This document shows positions 53,089-62,031 of a stretch of 64,000 bases of DNA, one piece after another. The first letter of the stretch is position 1. Every line of letters begins with the position of its first letter. The DNA is from Stenotrophomonas maltophilia R551-3 (GTDB taxonomy: Bacteria > Pseudomonadota > Gammaproteobacteria > Xanthomonadales > Xanthomonadaceae): contig NC_011071.1 in the NCBI RefSeq assembly GCF_000020665.1, positions 2,160,501-2,224,500 on the forward strand. The letters are read 5' to 3'. Made by a program: the position numbers and the translations under genes. Under the pieces are notes generated by a model. The model was not told where the DNA came from. It did no database searches and saw only the letters and a program-made list of their open reading frames with translations.

Positions 53089-54165
53089 AAGCAAAATTTC
53101 GCATTGCCTATCGTTGCAGCGACGGCCGCGAACCTGGCGCTCCCCGAGCAGCTGGCCCAGCAGGCAGCGGATGCGGTGCGTGAACTGCTCGCCGAAGCGG
53201 CCGCGGCCAATACCACACGCAGCTATGCCGCCGCCCTGCGCTACTGGGCTGGCTGGCACCAAGCCCGTTTTGGCATTGAGTTAGCCTTGCCTGCGAGCGA
53301 AGCCGTGGTGATCCAGTTCCTGGTCGACCACATCCAGCGCAAAGGCAAGACCGGCCTAGTCAGCGAACTACCGCCGACGATTGACCAGGCATTGGTGGCC
53401 GCCGGCCTCAAGGCCAAGGCCGGGCCGATAAAGCTTTCGACCGTGGTCCAGCGCGTGGCGGTTCTGTCCACGGCGCACAAGCTCAAGCGCCTGACCAACC
53501 CATGCGAGCTGCCGAGTGTTCGCACCCTGTTGAGCCGCGCCCGGCGCGCCGCGGTTAAGCGCGGTGAGCGCCCCACCAAGAAGACCGCGATCACCCGCCC
53601 TGAACTGGAGGCCATGCTGGGTACATGCGATGGCTCCCTGGAAGGCCTGCGCGACCGCGCCCTGCTCTGCTTCGGCTTTGCCAGTGGCGGGCGTCGGCGC
53701 AGCGAGATCGCAGCCGCGGATATGCGCGACCTTCGCAAGGTCGGCGAGGACGGCTACATCTACAGGCTGGAGTACTCAAAGACCCAGCAGGCAGGCGTTA
53801 CAGTGGATTCGACCCCGGACAAGCCGATCCTCGGTCGCAGCGCCGAGGCGCTGGCGGCTTGGCTTAAGGCGGCAGATATCCATGACGGGGCAATATTTCG
53901 CCGGATCTGGAAGGCACGGGTTGGCCTTGCCCTTCTGCCCGGCTCAGTGGCCTCGATCGTGAAGCGTCGGGCGAAGTTGGCAGGATTGGAGGGAGACTTC
54001 GGGGCGCACAGCCTTCGGTCCGGGTTTGTCACTGAGGCTGGCAAGCAGGGCGTGCCCCTGCCGGCAGTGATGGCGATGACCGAGCACCGCTCGGTGGCGA
54101 GCGTGATCGGGTACTTCCAAGCTGGTGCGGCTGAAGAAAACCCAGCTGCTCGGCTACTGAAGTGA
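53086..54165 (+). CDS. Tyrosine recombinase/integrase
   Basis: A 359-residue site-specific recombinase. The core-binding domain (about 35-150) opens with AAAANTTRSYAAALRYWAGW. The catalytic domain carries the first Arg in FASGGRRRSEIAAADMRDL, the HxxR in HSLRSGFVTEAG, a third His in MTEHRSVASV and the nucleophile Tyr in IGYFQAG. All catalytic residues seem present, so it may be active. It resembles phage- and island-encoded XerD-like integrases. Its start codon is embedded in an AT-rich repeat. The Argonaute operon begins 148 bases downstream. Confidence 0.93.
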   Translation: MKQNFALPIVAATAANLALPEQLAQQAADAVRELLAEAAAANTTRSYAAALRYWAGWHQARFGIELALPASEAVVIQFLVDHIQRKGKTGLVSELPPTIDQALVAAGLKAKAGPIKLSTVVQRVAVLSTAHKLKRLTNPCELPSVRTLLSRARRAAVKRGERPTKKTAITRPELEAMLGTCDGSLEGLRDRALLCFGFASGGRRRSEIAAADMRDLRKVGEDGYIYRLEYSKTQQAGVTVDSTPDKPILGRSAEALAAWLKAADIHDGAIFRRIWKARVGLALLPGSVASIVKRRAKLAGLEGDFGAHSLRSGFVTEAGKQGVPLPAVMAMTEHRSVASVIGYFQAGAAEENPAARLLK

Positions 54166-54248
54166 CTTGGGATTGGCCAGAAGCTGGAATTTTGCGGTGC
54201 CTGTCATAGCCACTAACTTTTCATGGCGTACAAATCTTTTGACACTTG

Positions 54249-54276
54249 CTTGAATTTAACTGGATTGGCCTATAGT
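54249..54276 (+). promoter_or_regulatory. Promoter of the Argonaute operon
   Basis: CTTGAA (54249-54254), a 16-base spacer and TATAGT (54271-54276). The leader would be about 30 bases and carries AGAGGTG upstream of the GTG start. A stronger TTGACA at 54239 is too far from this -10. Confidence 0.5.
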
Positions 54277-54313
54277 TTGCGAGAGTAATGCGACGAAAAG
54301 AGGTGTTTCGCCT

Positions 54314-56161
54314 GTGTCTGCTGACGCTATCACCTATTGTCTAGAGCAGCTCTCGGATTACAGACAATTCGAGCGACTGTGCTCCGCACTTCTCGCCAGC
54401 GCAGGCTATTCAACAATCGACCCTCTAGGTGGTACCGGAGATGAGGGGCGCGACGCAATTATTCGTGCTGACTCTGCAGGGCGCACAATTTGCTTTGCCT
54501 ACACCGTACGCGCCGATTGGCGTACGAAGCTCCGCAGCGACTGCAATCGCGTCAGAGACGCCGGTCATACGCCTGATGTCTTTGTCTTTGCCTGCACAGA
54601 AGTCATTGCCGCGAGAGACAAGGACGCAGCAGTGAAGATCGTTAAAGACGAGTTCGGCTGGCGACTCGACCTATTTGATCTTGAGCGGCTTCGCGTTCAA
54701 CTTTCCGGGTCGCAACGCCACTTGCTAGCACAGCACCCTTCCATCTTTGTACCCCCGTTTTTCCCTCAGCGGGGTGGAGAATCCATCGTCTCTAGCCACG
54801 ATACGATCCTCATCGATCACGTCACTTCGGACCATGCGATCGCCGCCTGGCTTTCTAGGCGTCTGTCCCTGTCAGGGTTTCGTACCTGGTGTCGCGGTAC
54901 GGCACCTTTAGCTGGAGAAGACGCGGACGAGACGGTGAGGACGCTTATTGCCCAACGTGCGCAGCGCTACCTCCCGGTTTTCTCCAGCGCGAGCTTGGCC
55001 GACCCGGTGTTTCTGGAACGCTGTGCGATAGCGACAGCGCGCAGCCCGGACTTCGTGATTCCCTGCAAGGGAATCATTTCGGAGGATTGGGTCATGCCCT
55101 CACGCCTGAACAAGCTGGTCGCGGCTGATTTCTCGTCGTCATGGCGCGAAGGTCTTAGTGCTGTGCTCGACTCCTTGTCCTCGTCCGGCATCGGGCCTTC
55201 ACTGGCTGCCGAGCGCGGCGCGCAAATCGCGTTGCGCGACTTTCTGCCATCGCAGGTGACGATCGCCAAGCCAGAGCCAGTCTTCGCCAACGTCTTCGCC
55301 ATGACTGTACCCTCCAGCATGCTCGACATCAGGTTGCCGCGTACACTGACGATGGTCGAGCGCTATGAATTATCAAGGAAATGGGCGTTCTACATCGCCA
55401 ACGAGCTGACGGTGATCGCCTTCGACCTTCCTCCTTCTGATTCACCTCTTGGCGACGTGAGCGGTCGGTATTCGGAGTTCTCATGGCGGGATGCCGGGCA
55501 CATACATGGACACCCCACGATTAACGTCGCCAAGTCCCTGTTGCGTCGCACCCTAGATGTAGCCTGTGAGGCCAAAGGATTGGTGTTCTGCCACGACCGG
55601 AGGGGATATCACTTTTGCCGCGACGGAGCTCAGGAGTGCACGCAGGCCATTACACATGTCGACGGACAGAAGACTACCGTTCAGCTCACGGGAAAACGCA
55701 CCAAAGGCTATGGTGAACGCGCCTCGGAGTTTCGTTATCAGCTAGGCCCGCGATTCCGCTGCGATCAAGACCAGCAGGGACATTGGACCGCTGTCATCAG
55801 ACTCTACGTCAGGGTCACCACACTCGAAGGTGCGATCTTCGAAGGCAAGGAGATTAACCGGCGGAGGAAAATGGTGACCAAATCCTGGTGGAACAAGCAA
55901 TGGCTTGCCCGTCTACTCGGAGTCGTGCAGGGGCTGGAGACCCAACCCGGCAAGGTATCGGTCGGTCATGGCCACAGAGCCGTGACCATGACCACGGCGC
56001 CGATGCGATGGGAGTGTCCGGTCGGCCTGGATGTCTCTGCATTAGCTGATGCAATTGAGGCGGGTCAGGAGATGGCGCTTTATCGCGAGCATCAGGATGT
56101 CGAAGACGATACAGACGACGTCGGAATATCCAACTCTGCTGCTTTAGGGGCGGCATTATGA
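54314..56161 (+). CDS. REase-like, TIR and APAZ domain effector of a short Argonaute system
   Basis: A 615-residue protein with three parts. Residues 10-125 look like an Mrr/REase fold (FERLCSALLASAGY, then GGTGDEGRDAII with Asp47), but the second motif is FAYTVR, not a clear QxK. Residues 162-255 form a TIR domain (TILIDHVTSDHAIAAWLSRR, GEDADETV, PVFSSAS) with Glu235 in FLERC as the candidate NADase Glu. Residues about 320-600 match APAZ, the partner domain of short Argonautes. GTG start; its stop overlaps the Argonaute ATG (ATGA). It probably depletes NAD(P)+ once its partner finds invader DNA. Function is inferred from SPARTA-type systems. Confidence 0.82.
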   Translation: MSADAITYCLEQLSDYRQFERLCSALLASAGYSTIDPLGGTGDEGRDAIIRADSAGRTICFAYTVRADWRTKLRSDCNRVRDAGHTPDVFVFACTEVIAARDKDAAVKIVKDEFGWRLDLFDLERLRVQLSGSQRHLLAQHPSIFVPPFFPQRGGESIVSSHDTILIDHVTSDHAIAAWLSRRLSLSGFRTWCRGTAPLAGEDADETVRTLIAQRAQRYLPVFSSASLADPVFLERCAIATARSPDFVIPCKGIISEDWVMPSRLNKLVAADFSSSWREGLSAVLDSLSSSGIGPSLAAERGAQIALRDFLPSQVTIAKPEPVFANVFAMTVPSSMLDIRLPRTLTMVERYELSRKWAFYIANELTVIAFDLPPSDSPLGDVSGRYSEFSWRDAGHIHGHPTINVAKSLLRRTLDVACEAKGLVFCHDRRGYHFCRDGAQECTQAITHVDGQKTTVQLTGKRTKGYGERASEFRYQLGPRFRCDQDQQGHWTAVIRLYVRVTTLEGAIFEGKEINRRRKMVTKSWWNKQWLARLLGVVQGLETQPGKVSVGHGHRAVTMTTAPMRWECPVGLDVSALADAIEAGQEMALYREHQDVEDDTDDVGISNSAALGAAL

Positions 56162-57735
56162 CCGAAGCATTTCACTATCTGGGTGAGCCTGCGCTCTTGT
56201 TTGGAAATGGCCAGACCGCTGAAGATCCTCATGACGGACTGGCCCTATTCGGGCCTGCCGAACCATGCTCACAGCTACCTCAGCACGTTGTCATGGGAAC
56301 ACCAGAAGGGCTGGCTCTTTGGAAAAACTGGTGCGACGACCTCAATAGCTCAGCCGCTTGCGTCGACGAGGAACGGCACCGTGCCTGGCCGCCCTACCCT
56401 GGTTTCGACGTCGCCTTCGGAGTGCGTTGGCCATCACCGGTCCGCAGCTATGATGTGGATCCGCAGGCGCTGTCTGAGGCCTCGCGCAAGAGCGACAGGC
56501 ACGAGCGTTCCTATGCTGTCGCCAGCCTGTTCATGCAGGCGATCGAGCGCACCACCAAGCTAGATGCCAAACCCGCGCTAGCGATCTGCATCGTTCCTGA
56601 CGAAGTGTATGAGAACTGTCATCCCAGTTCGAGCGTCGCATTGGACCAACGCAGCGACACGCAGCGCACACGGAAGGAAAAGATGTTCCTTGACCAAGCG
56701 CTATCCGATCGCAAGCGTGGCCAGACCAGAATGTTCGATGATGCCGACGACAACGTAGCGGCAACGATCAGTAGTATTGACGCGTACGAGCAGGCGCTAG
56801 GGCTATCACCGGACTTCCGGCGCCAGCTGAAGGCTCGAATGATGGCGCACGATCTGCCGGTACAGATCATTCGGGAGGCGACGCTACGCGTCAGCGACCA
56901 GGTGCGTAATGGCGAGAAAGGCACCAACCCGCTCTCTGATCGGCTCTGGAACTTCAGCACCGCGCTGTACTACAAGTGCGGTGCTAAGCCTTGGAAAACG
57001 CCGTGGGCGCGTGAGGGCGTTTGTTACGTCGGGCTCGCATATAAGATCACCGAGGACGGACGTCAGGCCTGTTGTGCGGCCCAGATGTTCCTCGATAGCG
57101 GCGATGGGGTGGTGTTCGTCGGTGAGTTCGGTCCTTGGTATTCCAAGGAGCGCGGCGAATTCCACTTGCCGCCTGAGAAGGCCGAGGCACTGCTACGCGG
57201 CACAATAGCCACTTACACTCAGGAGCATGGTCTGCCGCTCAAGGAAATCTTCCTGCATGCTCACTCAGGGATTGATGCCGACGAGTATCAAGGATTCCTT
57301 AAGGCTTGCCCGCCGGGAGTCAAGCTTACCGCCATCCGCGTGAGACAGGATTCCCAGGGGCTTCGCCTCTATCGTTACGACGCGCATCCTGACGCCACCA
57401 AACGCGGCCAGCAGCCGGTGCAGCGCGGCGTCTTTTGGCAACGATCTCCGAGCCACGGATTGCTGTTCACTAACGGCTTTAAGGCTAGGATTGCGACCTA
57501 CGATGGGTTTGAGGTGCCGGTGCCCCTGGAGATTACGCTACAGCATGGCGAGGGCAACATTCTGGAAATCGCCAAGGACATCCTTGGTCTGACCAAGCTC
57601 AACTACAACGCCTGCCAGTTGGGCGAAGGGCGGCCGATCACCATCAAGTACTCCGATCGAGTGGGCGAAATCCTACTGGCAAACCGCGGGGTCAGTTCCG
57701 ATAAGTGGAAGCCGAATTTCAAGTACTACATCTAG
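56158..57735 (+). CDS. Short prokaryotic Argonaute (MID-PIWI)
   Basis: A 525-residue short pAgo without N or PAZ domains. The MID-like part (about 138-270) includes LAICIVPDEVYENC and the guide 5'-end region ALYYKCGAKPWKTPW. The PIWI part begins at CYVGLAYKI (289-297) and ends with the family tail LGLTKLNYNACQLGEGRPIT and FKYYI. Catalytic aspartates are missing: Ala/Tyr replace the first Asp in VGLAY, and HAHSG (367-371) lacks the second. It should therefore bind guide and target but not cut, signalling to the TIR-APAZ protein encoded just upstream, with which it is translationally coupled. Confidence 0.88.
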   Translation: MTEAFHYLGEPALLFGNGQTAEDPHDGLALFGPAEPCSQLPQHVVMGTPEGLALWKNWCDDLNSSAACVDEERHRAWPPYPGFDVAFGVRWPSPVRSYDVDPQALSEASRKSDRHERSYAVASLFMQAIERTTKLDAKPALAICIVPDEVYENCHPSSSVALDQRSDTQRTRKEKMFLDQALSDRKRGQTRMFDDADDNVAATISSIDAYEQALGLSPDFRRQLKARMMAHDLPVQIIREATLRVSDQVRNGEKGTNPLSDRLWNFSTALYYKCGAKPWKTPWAREGVCYVGLAYKITEDGRQACCAAQMFLDSGDGVVFVGEFGPWYSKERGEFHLPPEKAEALLRGTIATYTQEHGLPLKEIFLHAHSGIDADEYQGFLKACPPGVKLTAIRVRQDSQGLRLYRYDAHPDATKRGQQPVQRGVFWQRSPSHGLLFTNGFKARIATYDGFEVPVPLEITLQHGEGNILEIAKDILGLTKLNYNACQLGEGRPITIKYSDRVGEILLANRGVSSDKWKPNFKYYI

Positions 57736-57744
57736 AACCAAGCA

Positions 57745-57767
57745 GTGAGCCGGATTTCCGGCTCTAC
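57745..57767 (-). repeat. GTAG-type REP-like palindrome after the Argonaute gene
   Basis: The minus strand reads GTAGAGCCGGAAATCCGGCTC, keeping the GTAG end of the host REP family with a different stem. The hairpin may also serve as a weak terminator between the convergent genes. Confidence 0.55.
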
Positions 57768-57839
57768 ACACTCAGCCCTTTCCTAAGTTCGCGTCTTGCT
57801 CTGCCGGCGCCTAAAGACCTTCTCAATCCAATTCCAACC

Positions 57840-58703
57840 TCAATCCTTCAGCGGCCTATTGCTCTCAGGACCAGGACTGAATTTCGAATCCAAGCCCTGG
57901 CGCACGCCGGCCACGTCAGGAAACACCTCTACCATCTTGTCAGTAGCGCCCTCTAAAAGCCCGGCCGAGATGAGCATCGCGGTCGTCAGGTAGCTTCGAT
58001 CTGTGTCGTTTTCAAGACCCGAACCCCGTCCATTGGGTTCCATTCGATAGAAGGACATCGGGTGGATATGTGAATGTTGCGACCATAGGTCCCATATTAC
58101 GTCGAACTGCGCTTTGTCCATCCCAATCATCTCCACCAGTTGCGCCCGGTCCATGAACCAGGCCTTCTTGCCCGAGAGGCACTGCGCTTGAACGGGCTTC
58201 GGCAACTGTTGGAAGAACGGAATGGTCTTCAAGCGCGCAACCAGTTCGTCTCGCTGCCCCTCAAATCCCTTTCGCTGCTCCTGGTCGGTGGCGAACATCT
58301 TCAATCGACTGCAGCAGTCGTTGAGTTGAAGTAGGGTAATCCGCCCCCTACCCTCTTCTAAATCTTCGCTGGTCGGGGACATGAGGTAGTGGAAGTAGAG
58401 ATTGCCTTCCAGCAATGTGCGGGCGTGGCAAGCCAACGCATGGAACCCCCAATCTTCGTGGTCGCTTTCATTCCAACGGGATAGGGGGGCGGCACGTATA
58501 GCAGCAGCACCGTGAGCACACATGCGGGCGAAGACGTAGCTCGCGTAGCTCACGCACGGGCTTTCTATCCGCTGGGCTTGAGCTTGCCCGACAGCGATCG
58601 CCTCACACACCGCTTCATCCAAACATTCTAAAGCTGTTCGGTAATCGTCCCTATTGGGCTGCCCGCCCTTTTCCAGTCGCTCGACAACTTCACCCTTACT
58701 CAT
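57840..58703 (-). CDS. Hypothetical protein beside the Argonaute system
   Basis: A 287-residue, mostly helical, soluble protein. No domain is assigned with confidence. Segments such as HALACHARTLLEGNLYFHYL and LWSQHSHIHPMSFYRMEPNG resemble the DUF5677-like helical proteins found in many mobile elements. The C-terminus ends PGPESNRPLKD. It is convergent with the Argonaute operon, 105 bases away, and shares its lower GC content, so it belongs to the island. Whether it takes part in defence is unknown. Confidence 0.6.
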   Translation of the reverse strand: MSKGEVVERLEKGGQPNRDDYRTALECLDEAVCEAIAVGQAQAQRIESPCVSYASYVFARMCAHGAAAIRAAPLSRWNESDHEDWGFHALACHARTLLEGNLYFHYLMSPTSEDLEEGRGRITLLQLNDCCSRLKMFATDQEQRKGFEGQRDELVARLKTIPFFQQLPKPVQAQCLSGKKAWFMDRAQLVEMIGMDKAQFDVIWDLWSQHSHIHPMSFYRMEPNGRGSGLENDTDRSYLTTAMLISAGLLEGATDKMVEVFPDVAGVRQGLDSKFSPGPESNRPLKD

Positions 58704-59238
58704 CTAGCGCCTCCCAATGCCAGTCTTTAGATGCGCTATATGTGAACGCGAAGAGCGAGAGGGCCGGCCGCGGCGGAGATTGGAAATTCTAGGCGGTTTT
58801 CAAGATATCCCGTGGCCTGATGTATGGAAGAATTCCACATGAAGAGGCGTCCGATGCGCTGAGCGCAGCTTTGCTTGACTGTTTATCTTCTTAGCTCCTT
58901 AGTCGGTGCCGTAATTGGACTTGCGTCGCTCCACGAACTGGCGCGGTGATATCGAGATTATGAATCTGGTAGCGCCAAATTAGTCGCCGCCATCGGTACC
59001 CGCTCCCGTTATATAGGAGACTTGTTTCGTTGGATACTGCGGTCCTATGGTCCCGCCAGTGGCAGAACCGCGAAGTTCCGTCTGTCGCGTCGCTGCCCTT
59101 ACCTACCCCCGATAAATCTTCCTAATCCTAGAACTGAACGGCAGCATCCCTGTTCCATTCGCTTGCCAATGAACCCTGTCGGCGAGAGCAAAAGTTCGGT
59201 TGCGCTGCGGAACCGGTAGTGACCGCCTAGCAGCGCTA
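58704..59238. other. Gene-free right part of the island
   Basis: A 535-base stretch with stop codons in all frames and no convincing gene. It is AT-richer than the backbone. One inverted repeat (TGGCGC...GCGCCA, 58939-58977) and a TATATAGGAG near 59011 are the only structures seen. It may be decayed mobile DNA at the junction with the metal-resistance block. Confidence 0.5.
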
Positions 59239-60441
59239 CTACCACGCCATCAGCCAACCCGCTATGGCGGCCAACAGCACCACCACGATCGGCGGTGAGC
59301 GCACGACAACCAGTAGCCCAAAAGCAAGCAGTGCCACCGCGACATCCCCTCGGCCATGTATCGCGCTCGTCCACATCGGATCGTATAGCGCCGCCAGCAG
59401 GATGCCGACCACCCCGGCATTGACACCTGCAATCGAAGCTTGGAGATCCTTGCGGTGGCGCAGGGACTCCCAGAACGGCAGCGCCCCCACGAGTACAAGA
59501 AAGGCCGGCAGGAAAATGACTGCCAACAGCACAAGGCCCCCAGGCCAGCCACCCAGCGGCCCGTTGGCCAGGGCTCCCAAGTACGCCGCAAAAGTGAAGA
59601 GAGGGCCTGGGACCGCCTGCGCCGCACCGTACCCAGCGAGCAGATCCGCGGTGGTCACCGTGCCGCTTTGGACAACCGCAGTCTGCAGCAGCGGCAGTAC
59701 CACATGGCCTCCGCCAAAGACCAAGGCGCCTGCACGGTACGTACCCTCCAACAGCACAGCCAACGGGGAGCCACTAACCACCACCCACACAGGCAGTAGA
59801 GCAAGCGGCAGCACCAACAGCATAAGCGCTACCTTGCCGGTTCTTCGCGAGACGGGATAGCCGCCGGCAGATTGGCCTGGCGCCGGCTCGATCTTCAGCA
59901 TCCAGCGACCGAGCAGTCCGCTGACAATGATCACCACGACCTGGCCGCCAACCGAGGGCATTGACAAAGTCAACACAGCCGCAAAAAACGCCATCCCAGC
60001 CCGGAGACGGTCCGGGCAGAGGGATCGGGCCATTCCCCACGCTGCTTGCGCCACCACGGCAACTGCCACGATCTTCAGGCCATGCAGCCAGCCAGACTCA
60101 GCAATGCCTTCATATCCGGCAACGCCCAATGCGAACAGGATCATCAGCACGGCCGACGGCAGCGTAAAGCCTGCCCAGGCGGCCAGAAGACCGGCCCAGC
60201 CAGCGCGGCGCAAGCCCAGCGCCATGCCTACCTGACTGCTGGCCGGGCCTGGCAGTAACTGGCACAGGGCCACCAGGTCGGAGTAGCTACGGTCCGTCAG
60301 CCAACGGCGGCGTTCGACGAACTCGAGGCGGAAGTAGCTCAGGTGGGCGATCGGGCCGCCGAACGAGGTCAGCCCCAGTCGTAGGAATACAAGGAAGACG
60401 CGCCACGCGCTGTCGCTTGTTGTGGGATCGAGCGTGGACAT
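59239..60441 (-). CDS. chrA: Chromate efflux transporter ChrA
   Basis: A 400-residue inner-membrane protein with two homologous halves of the CHR family. The N-terminal half shows FLRLGLTSFGGPIAHLSYFR and LCQLLPGPASSQVGMALGLR; the second half repeats it as GALVFGGGHVVLPLL and YGAAQAVPGPLFTFAAYLG. Both PGP motifs are present, so it is a full-length long-chain ChrA that exports chromate. It follows arsC by 54 bases on the same strand and is probably the last gene of the arsH-arsC-chrA unit. Confidence 0.95.
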   Translation of the reverse strand: MSTLDPTTSDSAWRVFLVFLRLGLTSFGGPIAHLSYFRLEFVERRRWLTDRSYSDLVALCQLLPGPASSQVGMALGLRRAGWAGLLAAWAGFTLPSAVLMILFALGVAGYEGIAESGWLHGLKIVAVAVVAQAAWGMARSLCPDRLRAGMAFFAAVLTLSMPSVGGQVVVIIVSGLLGRWMLKIEPAPGQSAGGYPVSRRTGKVALMLLVLPLALLPVWVVVSGSPLAVLLEGTYRAGALVFGGGHVVLPLLQTAVVQSGTVTTADLLAGYGAAQAVPGPLFTFAAYLGALANGPLGGWPGGLVLLAVIFLPAFLVLVGALPFWESLRHRKDLQASIAGVNAGVVGILLAALYDPMWTSAIHGRGDVAVALLAFGLLVVVRSPPIVVVLLAAIAGWLMAW

Positions 60442-60495
60442 GGGGCATGACCTCCTGTGGCTCTCAACGGCGGCGAGCCCAGCCTGGCAATATGA

Positions 60496-60915
60496 TCACG
60501 GCGTCGAGCTTTCGGCGCGCCCGATCACCAACTCTCCATCTTCCTTTCGGAACGGTCCGGGCAGTGGCGGCAGGATCTCCAGCACCACTTCCGAAGGCCG
60601 GCACAGACGAGCACCTCTATCGGTTTGTACGAGAGGACGATTGATGAGTATCGGGTGCGCCAGCATCGCATCAAGCAGCGCGTCGTCGCTCAGCGCTCCG
60701 TCGCCTAGCCCGAGTTCGTCATAGGGCGTTCCCTTCTGCCGGATGGCATCGCGCACGCTCAACCCCGCCGCCGTAATGAGCTCGACCAGGCGCGCACGGC
60801 TGGGTGGGTTGGCCAGGTAGTCGATCACGTCCGGTTCGATCCCGGCAAAGCGGATCAGCGCCAAGGTGTTGCGTGAGGTTCCGCACTTGGGGTTGTGATA
60901 GATGACAGCGTTCAA
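60496..60915 (-). CDS. arsC: Arsenate reductase, glutaredoxin-dependent type
   Basis: A 139-residue enzyme of the Spx/ArsC fold. The catalytic cysteine lies in [17 protein letters not shown] (Cys11), and the arsenate-binding arginines include [17 protein letters not shown]. It reduces arsenate to arsenite using glutathione and glutaredoxin. It overlaps arsH by four bases. A second, unrelated arsenate reductase is encoded at 62032. Confidence 0.95.
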   Translation of the reverse strand: MNAVIYHNPKCGTSRNTLALIRFAGIEPDVIDYLANPPSRARLVELITAAGLSVRDAIRQKGTPYDELGLGDGALSDDALLDAMLAHPILINRPLVQTDRGARLCRPSEVVLEILPPLPGPFRKEDGELVIGRAESSTP

Positions 60916-61652
60916 GCACTTTCCTCCTGGTTCAAAACGGTCTCCACCACGCCTGCAGCGGCCGCCAGCGCCGCCGTCTCGACGGCCCCCTTGCGTTCGC
61001 TGTAACGGTCCACCAGGTAGTCACTGCGCCCGCGCACCAGCAGGGTGAACTTGACCAGTTCCTCCATTACGTCCACCACGCGATCGTAATACGCCGAAGG
61101 CTTCATTCGACCGTCGTCATCGAACTCCTGCCAGGCCTTGGCCACCGAGGACTGGTTGGGAATTGTCACCATCCGCATCCACCGGCCGAGCACGCGCAGC
61201 GCGTTGACCACGTTGAACGACTGGGAACCGCCGCAGACCTGCATCACTGCCAGCGTACGGCCCTGGGTGGGGCGCACGCTGCCCTCTTCGAGCGGCAGCC
61301 AGTCGATCTGGTTCTTGAACACTGCCGTAAGGGTGCCGTGGCGTTCCGGGCTGACCCACACGTGTCCTTCCGACCACAGCGAGGCCTGGCGCAGCTCCTG
61401 CACCTTGGGGTGAGTGGCCGGCACCGAGTCAAGCATCGGTAGCTCATGTGGATCAAAGAGGCGGGTTTCCGCCCCAAGCTGCTCCAGCAGCCGCTGCGCC
61501 TCCAGCGCCAGCTTGCGACTGAACGACTGCGGCCGCAGCGACCCGTACAGGATCAGGATGCGTGGCCGGTGTGGCTGCGCGGCCGGATCGTTGAGCTTGG
61601 CGGCCGTGGGAATGTCCATGGCACCCGGGACCACGTTGGGGATCTGCTGCAC
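60912..61652 (-). CDS. arsH: Organoarsenical/NADPH oxidoreductase ArsH
   Basis: A 246-residue flavodoxin-like FMN protein. The FMN site [20 protein letters not shown] and the YSERKGAVE tail are typical of ArsH, which oxidises trivalent organoarsenicals. The GTG start at 61652 gives the family N-terminus ([19 protein letters not shown]); an ATG at 61619 is a shorter option. It is divergent from arsR across a 40-base shared control region. Confidence 0.93.
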   Translation of the reverse strand: MQQIPNVVPGAMDIPTAAKLNDPAAQPHRPRILILYGSLRPQSFSRKLALEAQRLLEQLGAETRLFDPHELPMLDSVPATHPKVQELRQASLWSEGHVWVSPERHGTLTAVFKNQIDWLPLEEGSVRPTQGRTLAVMQVCGGSQSFNVVNALRVLGRWMRMVTIPNQSSVAKAWQEFDDDGRMKPSAYYDRVVDVMEELVKFTLLVRGRSDYLVDRYSERKGAVETAALAAAAGVVETVLNQEESA

Positions 61653-61657
61653 GGGGG

Positions 61658-61692
61658 TTGTCCTGTCATTTTGCTTCGATTATTCTAGAATC
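61658..61692 (+). promoter_or_regulatory. Divergent ars promoter and ArsR operator
   Basis: TTGTCC (61658-61663), a 17-base spacer and TATTCT (61681-61686) place the transcription start on the arsR ATG at 61693, so arsR would be leaderless. The palindrome ATTCTAGAAT (61682-61691) overlaps the -10 box and is a good candidate ArsR operator controlling both directions. Confidence 0.6.
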
Positions 61693-62007
61693 ATGGAACA
61701 TAAGAACGCAACCCACGCCCTGGCAGCCCTCGGTCATGCCACCCGCCTGTCGATCTTCCGTCTTCTGGTTCAGGCGGGCAGCGCCGGCAAGCTGGCCGGC
61801 GACATTGCCCAAGCCCTCTCTTTGCCTGGCGCCACGCTCTCCTTCCACCTGAAGGAACTGCTGGCTGCGGGACTGATCAGCGCCGAGCAACGTGGCCGGA
61901 CCATCTGCTACCGGGCTGAGTTCGTGGCGATGAACGAGCTGGTGGGCTACCTCACCGAAAACTGCTGTGCCGACGAACCGGCCTGTGAACGCCCCGCAGG
62001 CTGCTGA
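61693..62007 (+). CDS. arsR: ArsR family arsenite-responsive repressor
   Basis: A 104-residue winged-helix repressor. The DNA-recognition helix is in SLPGATLSFHLKELLAAGLI, with KLAGDIAQ before it and the wing RGRTICYRAEF after. Metalloid-binding cysteines are in the C-terminal tail, ENCCADEPACERPAGC, an arrangement like the AfArsR group rather than the E. coli CVC motif. Arsenite binding would release the shared ars promoter. Confidence 0.94.
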   Translation: MEHKNATHALAALGHATRLSIFRLLVQAGSAGKLAGDIAQALSLPGATLSFHLKELLAAGLISAEQRGRTICYRAEFVAMNELVGYLTENCCADEPACERPAGC

Positions 62008-62031
62008 CCCCATATCCCAGAGATCGCCAAA

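Noticed and set aside
54239..54244. TTGACA as the -35 of the Argonaute operon
   Set aside because: It is 26 bases from the TATAGT -10, too far; CTTGAA at 54249 has correct spacing.
56158..57735. Catalytically active (slicer) Argonaute
   Set aside because: The PIWI segments VGLAYKI and HAHSG lack the expected catalytic aspartates, and the protein is the short form without N and PAZ domains.
59022..59219. 65-residue frame between the unknown island gene and chrA
   Set aside because: It starts with TTG, has low-complexity Arg/Pro content and lies in a region full of stops; no support for coding.
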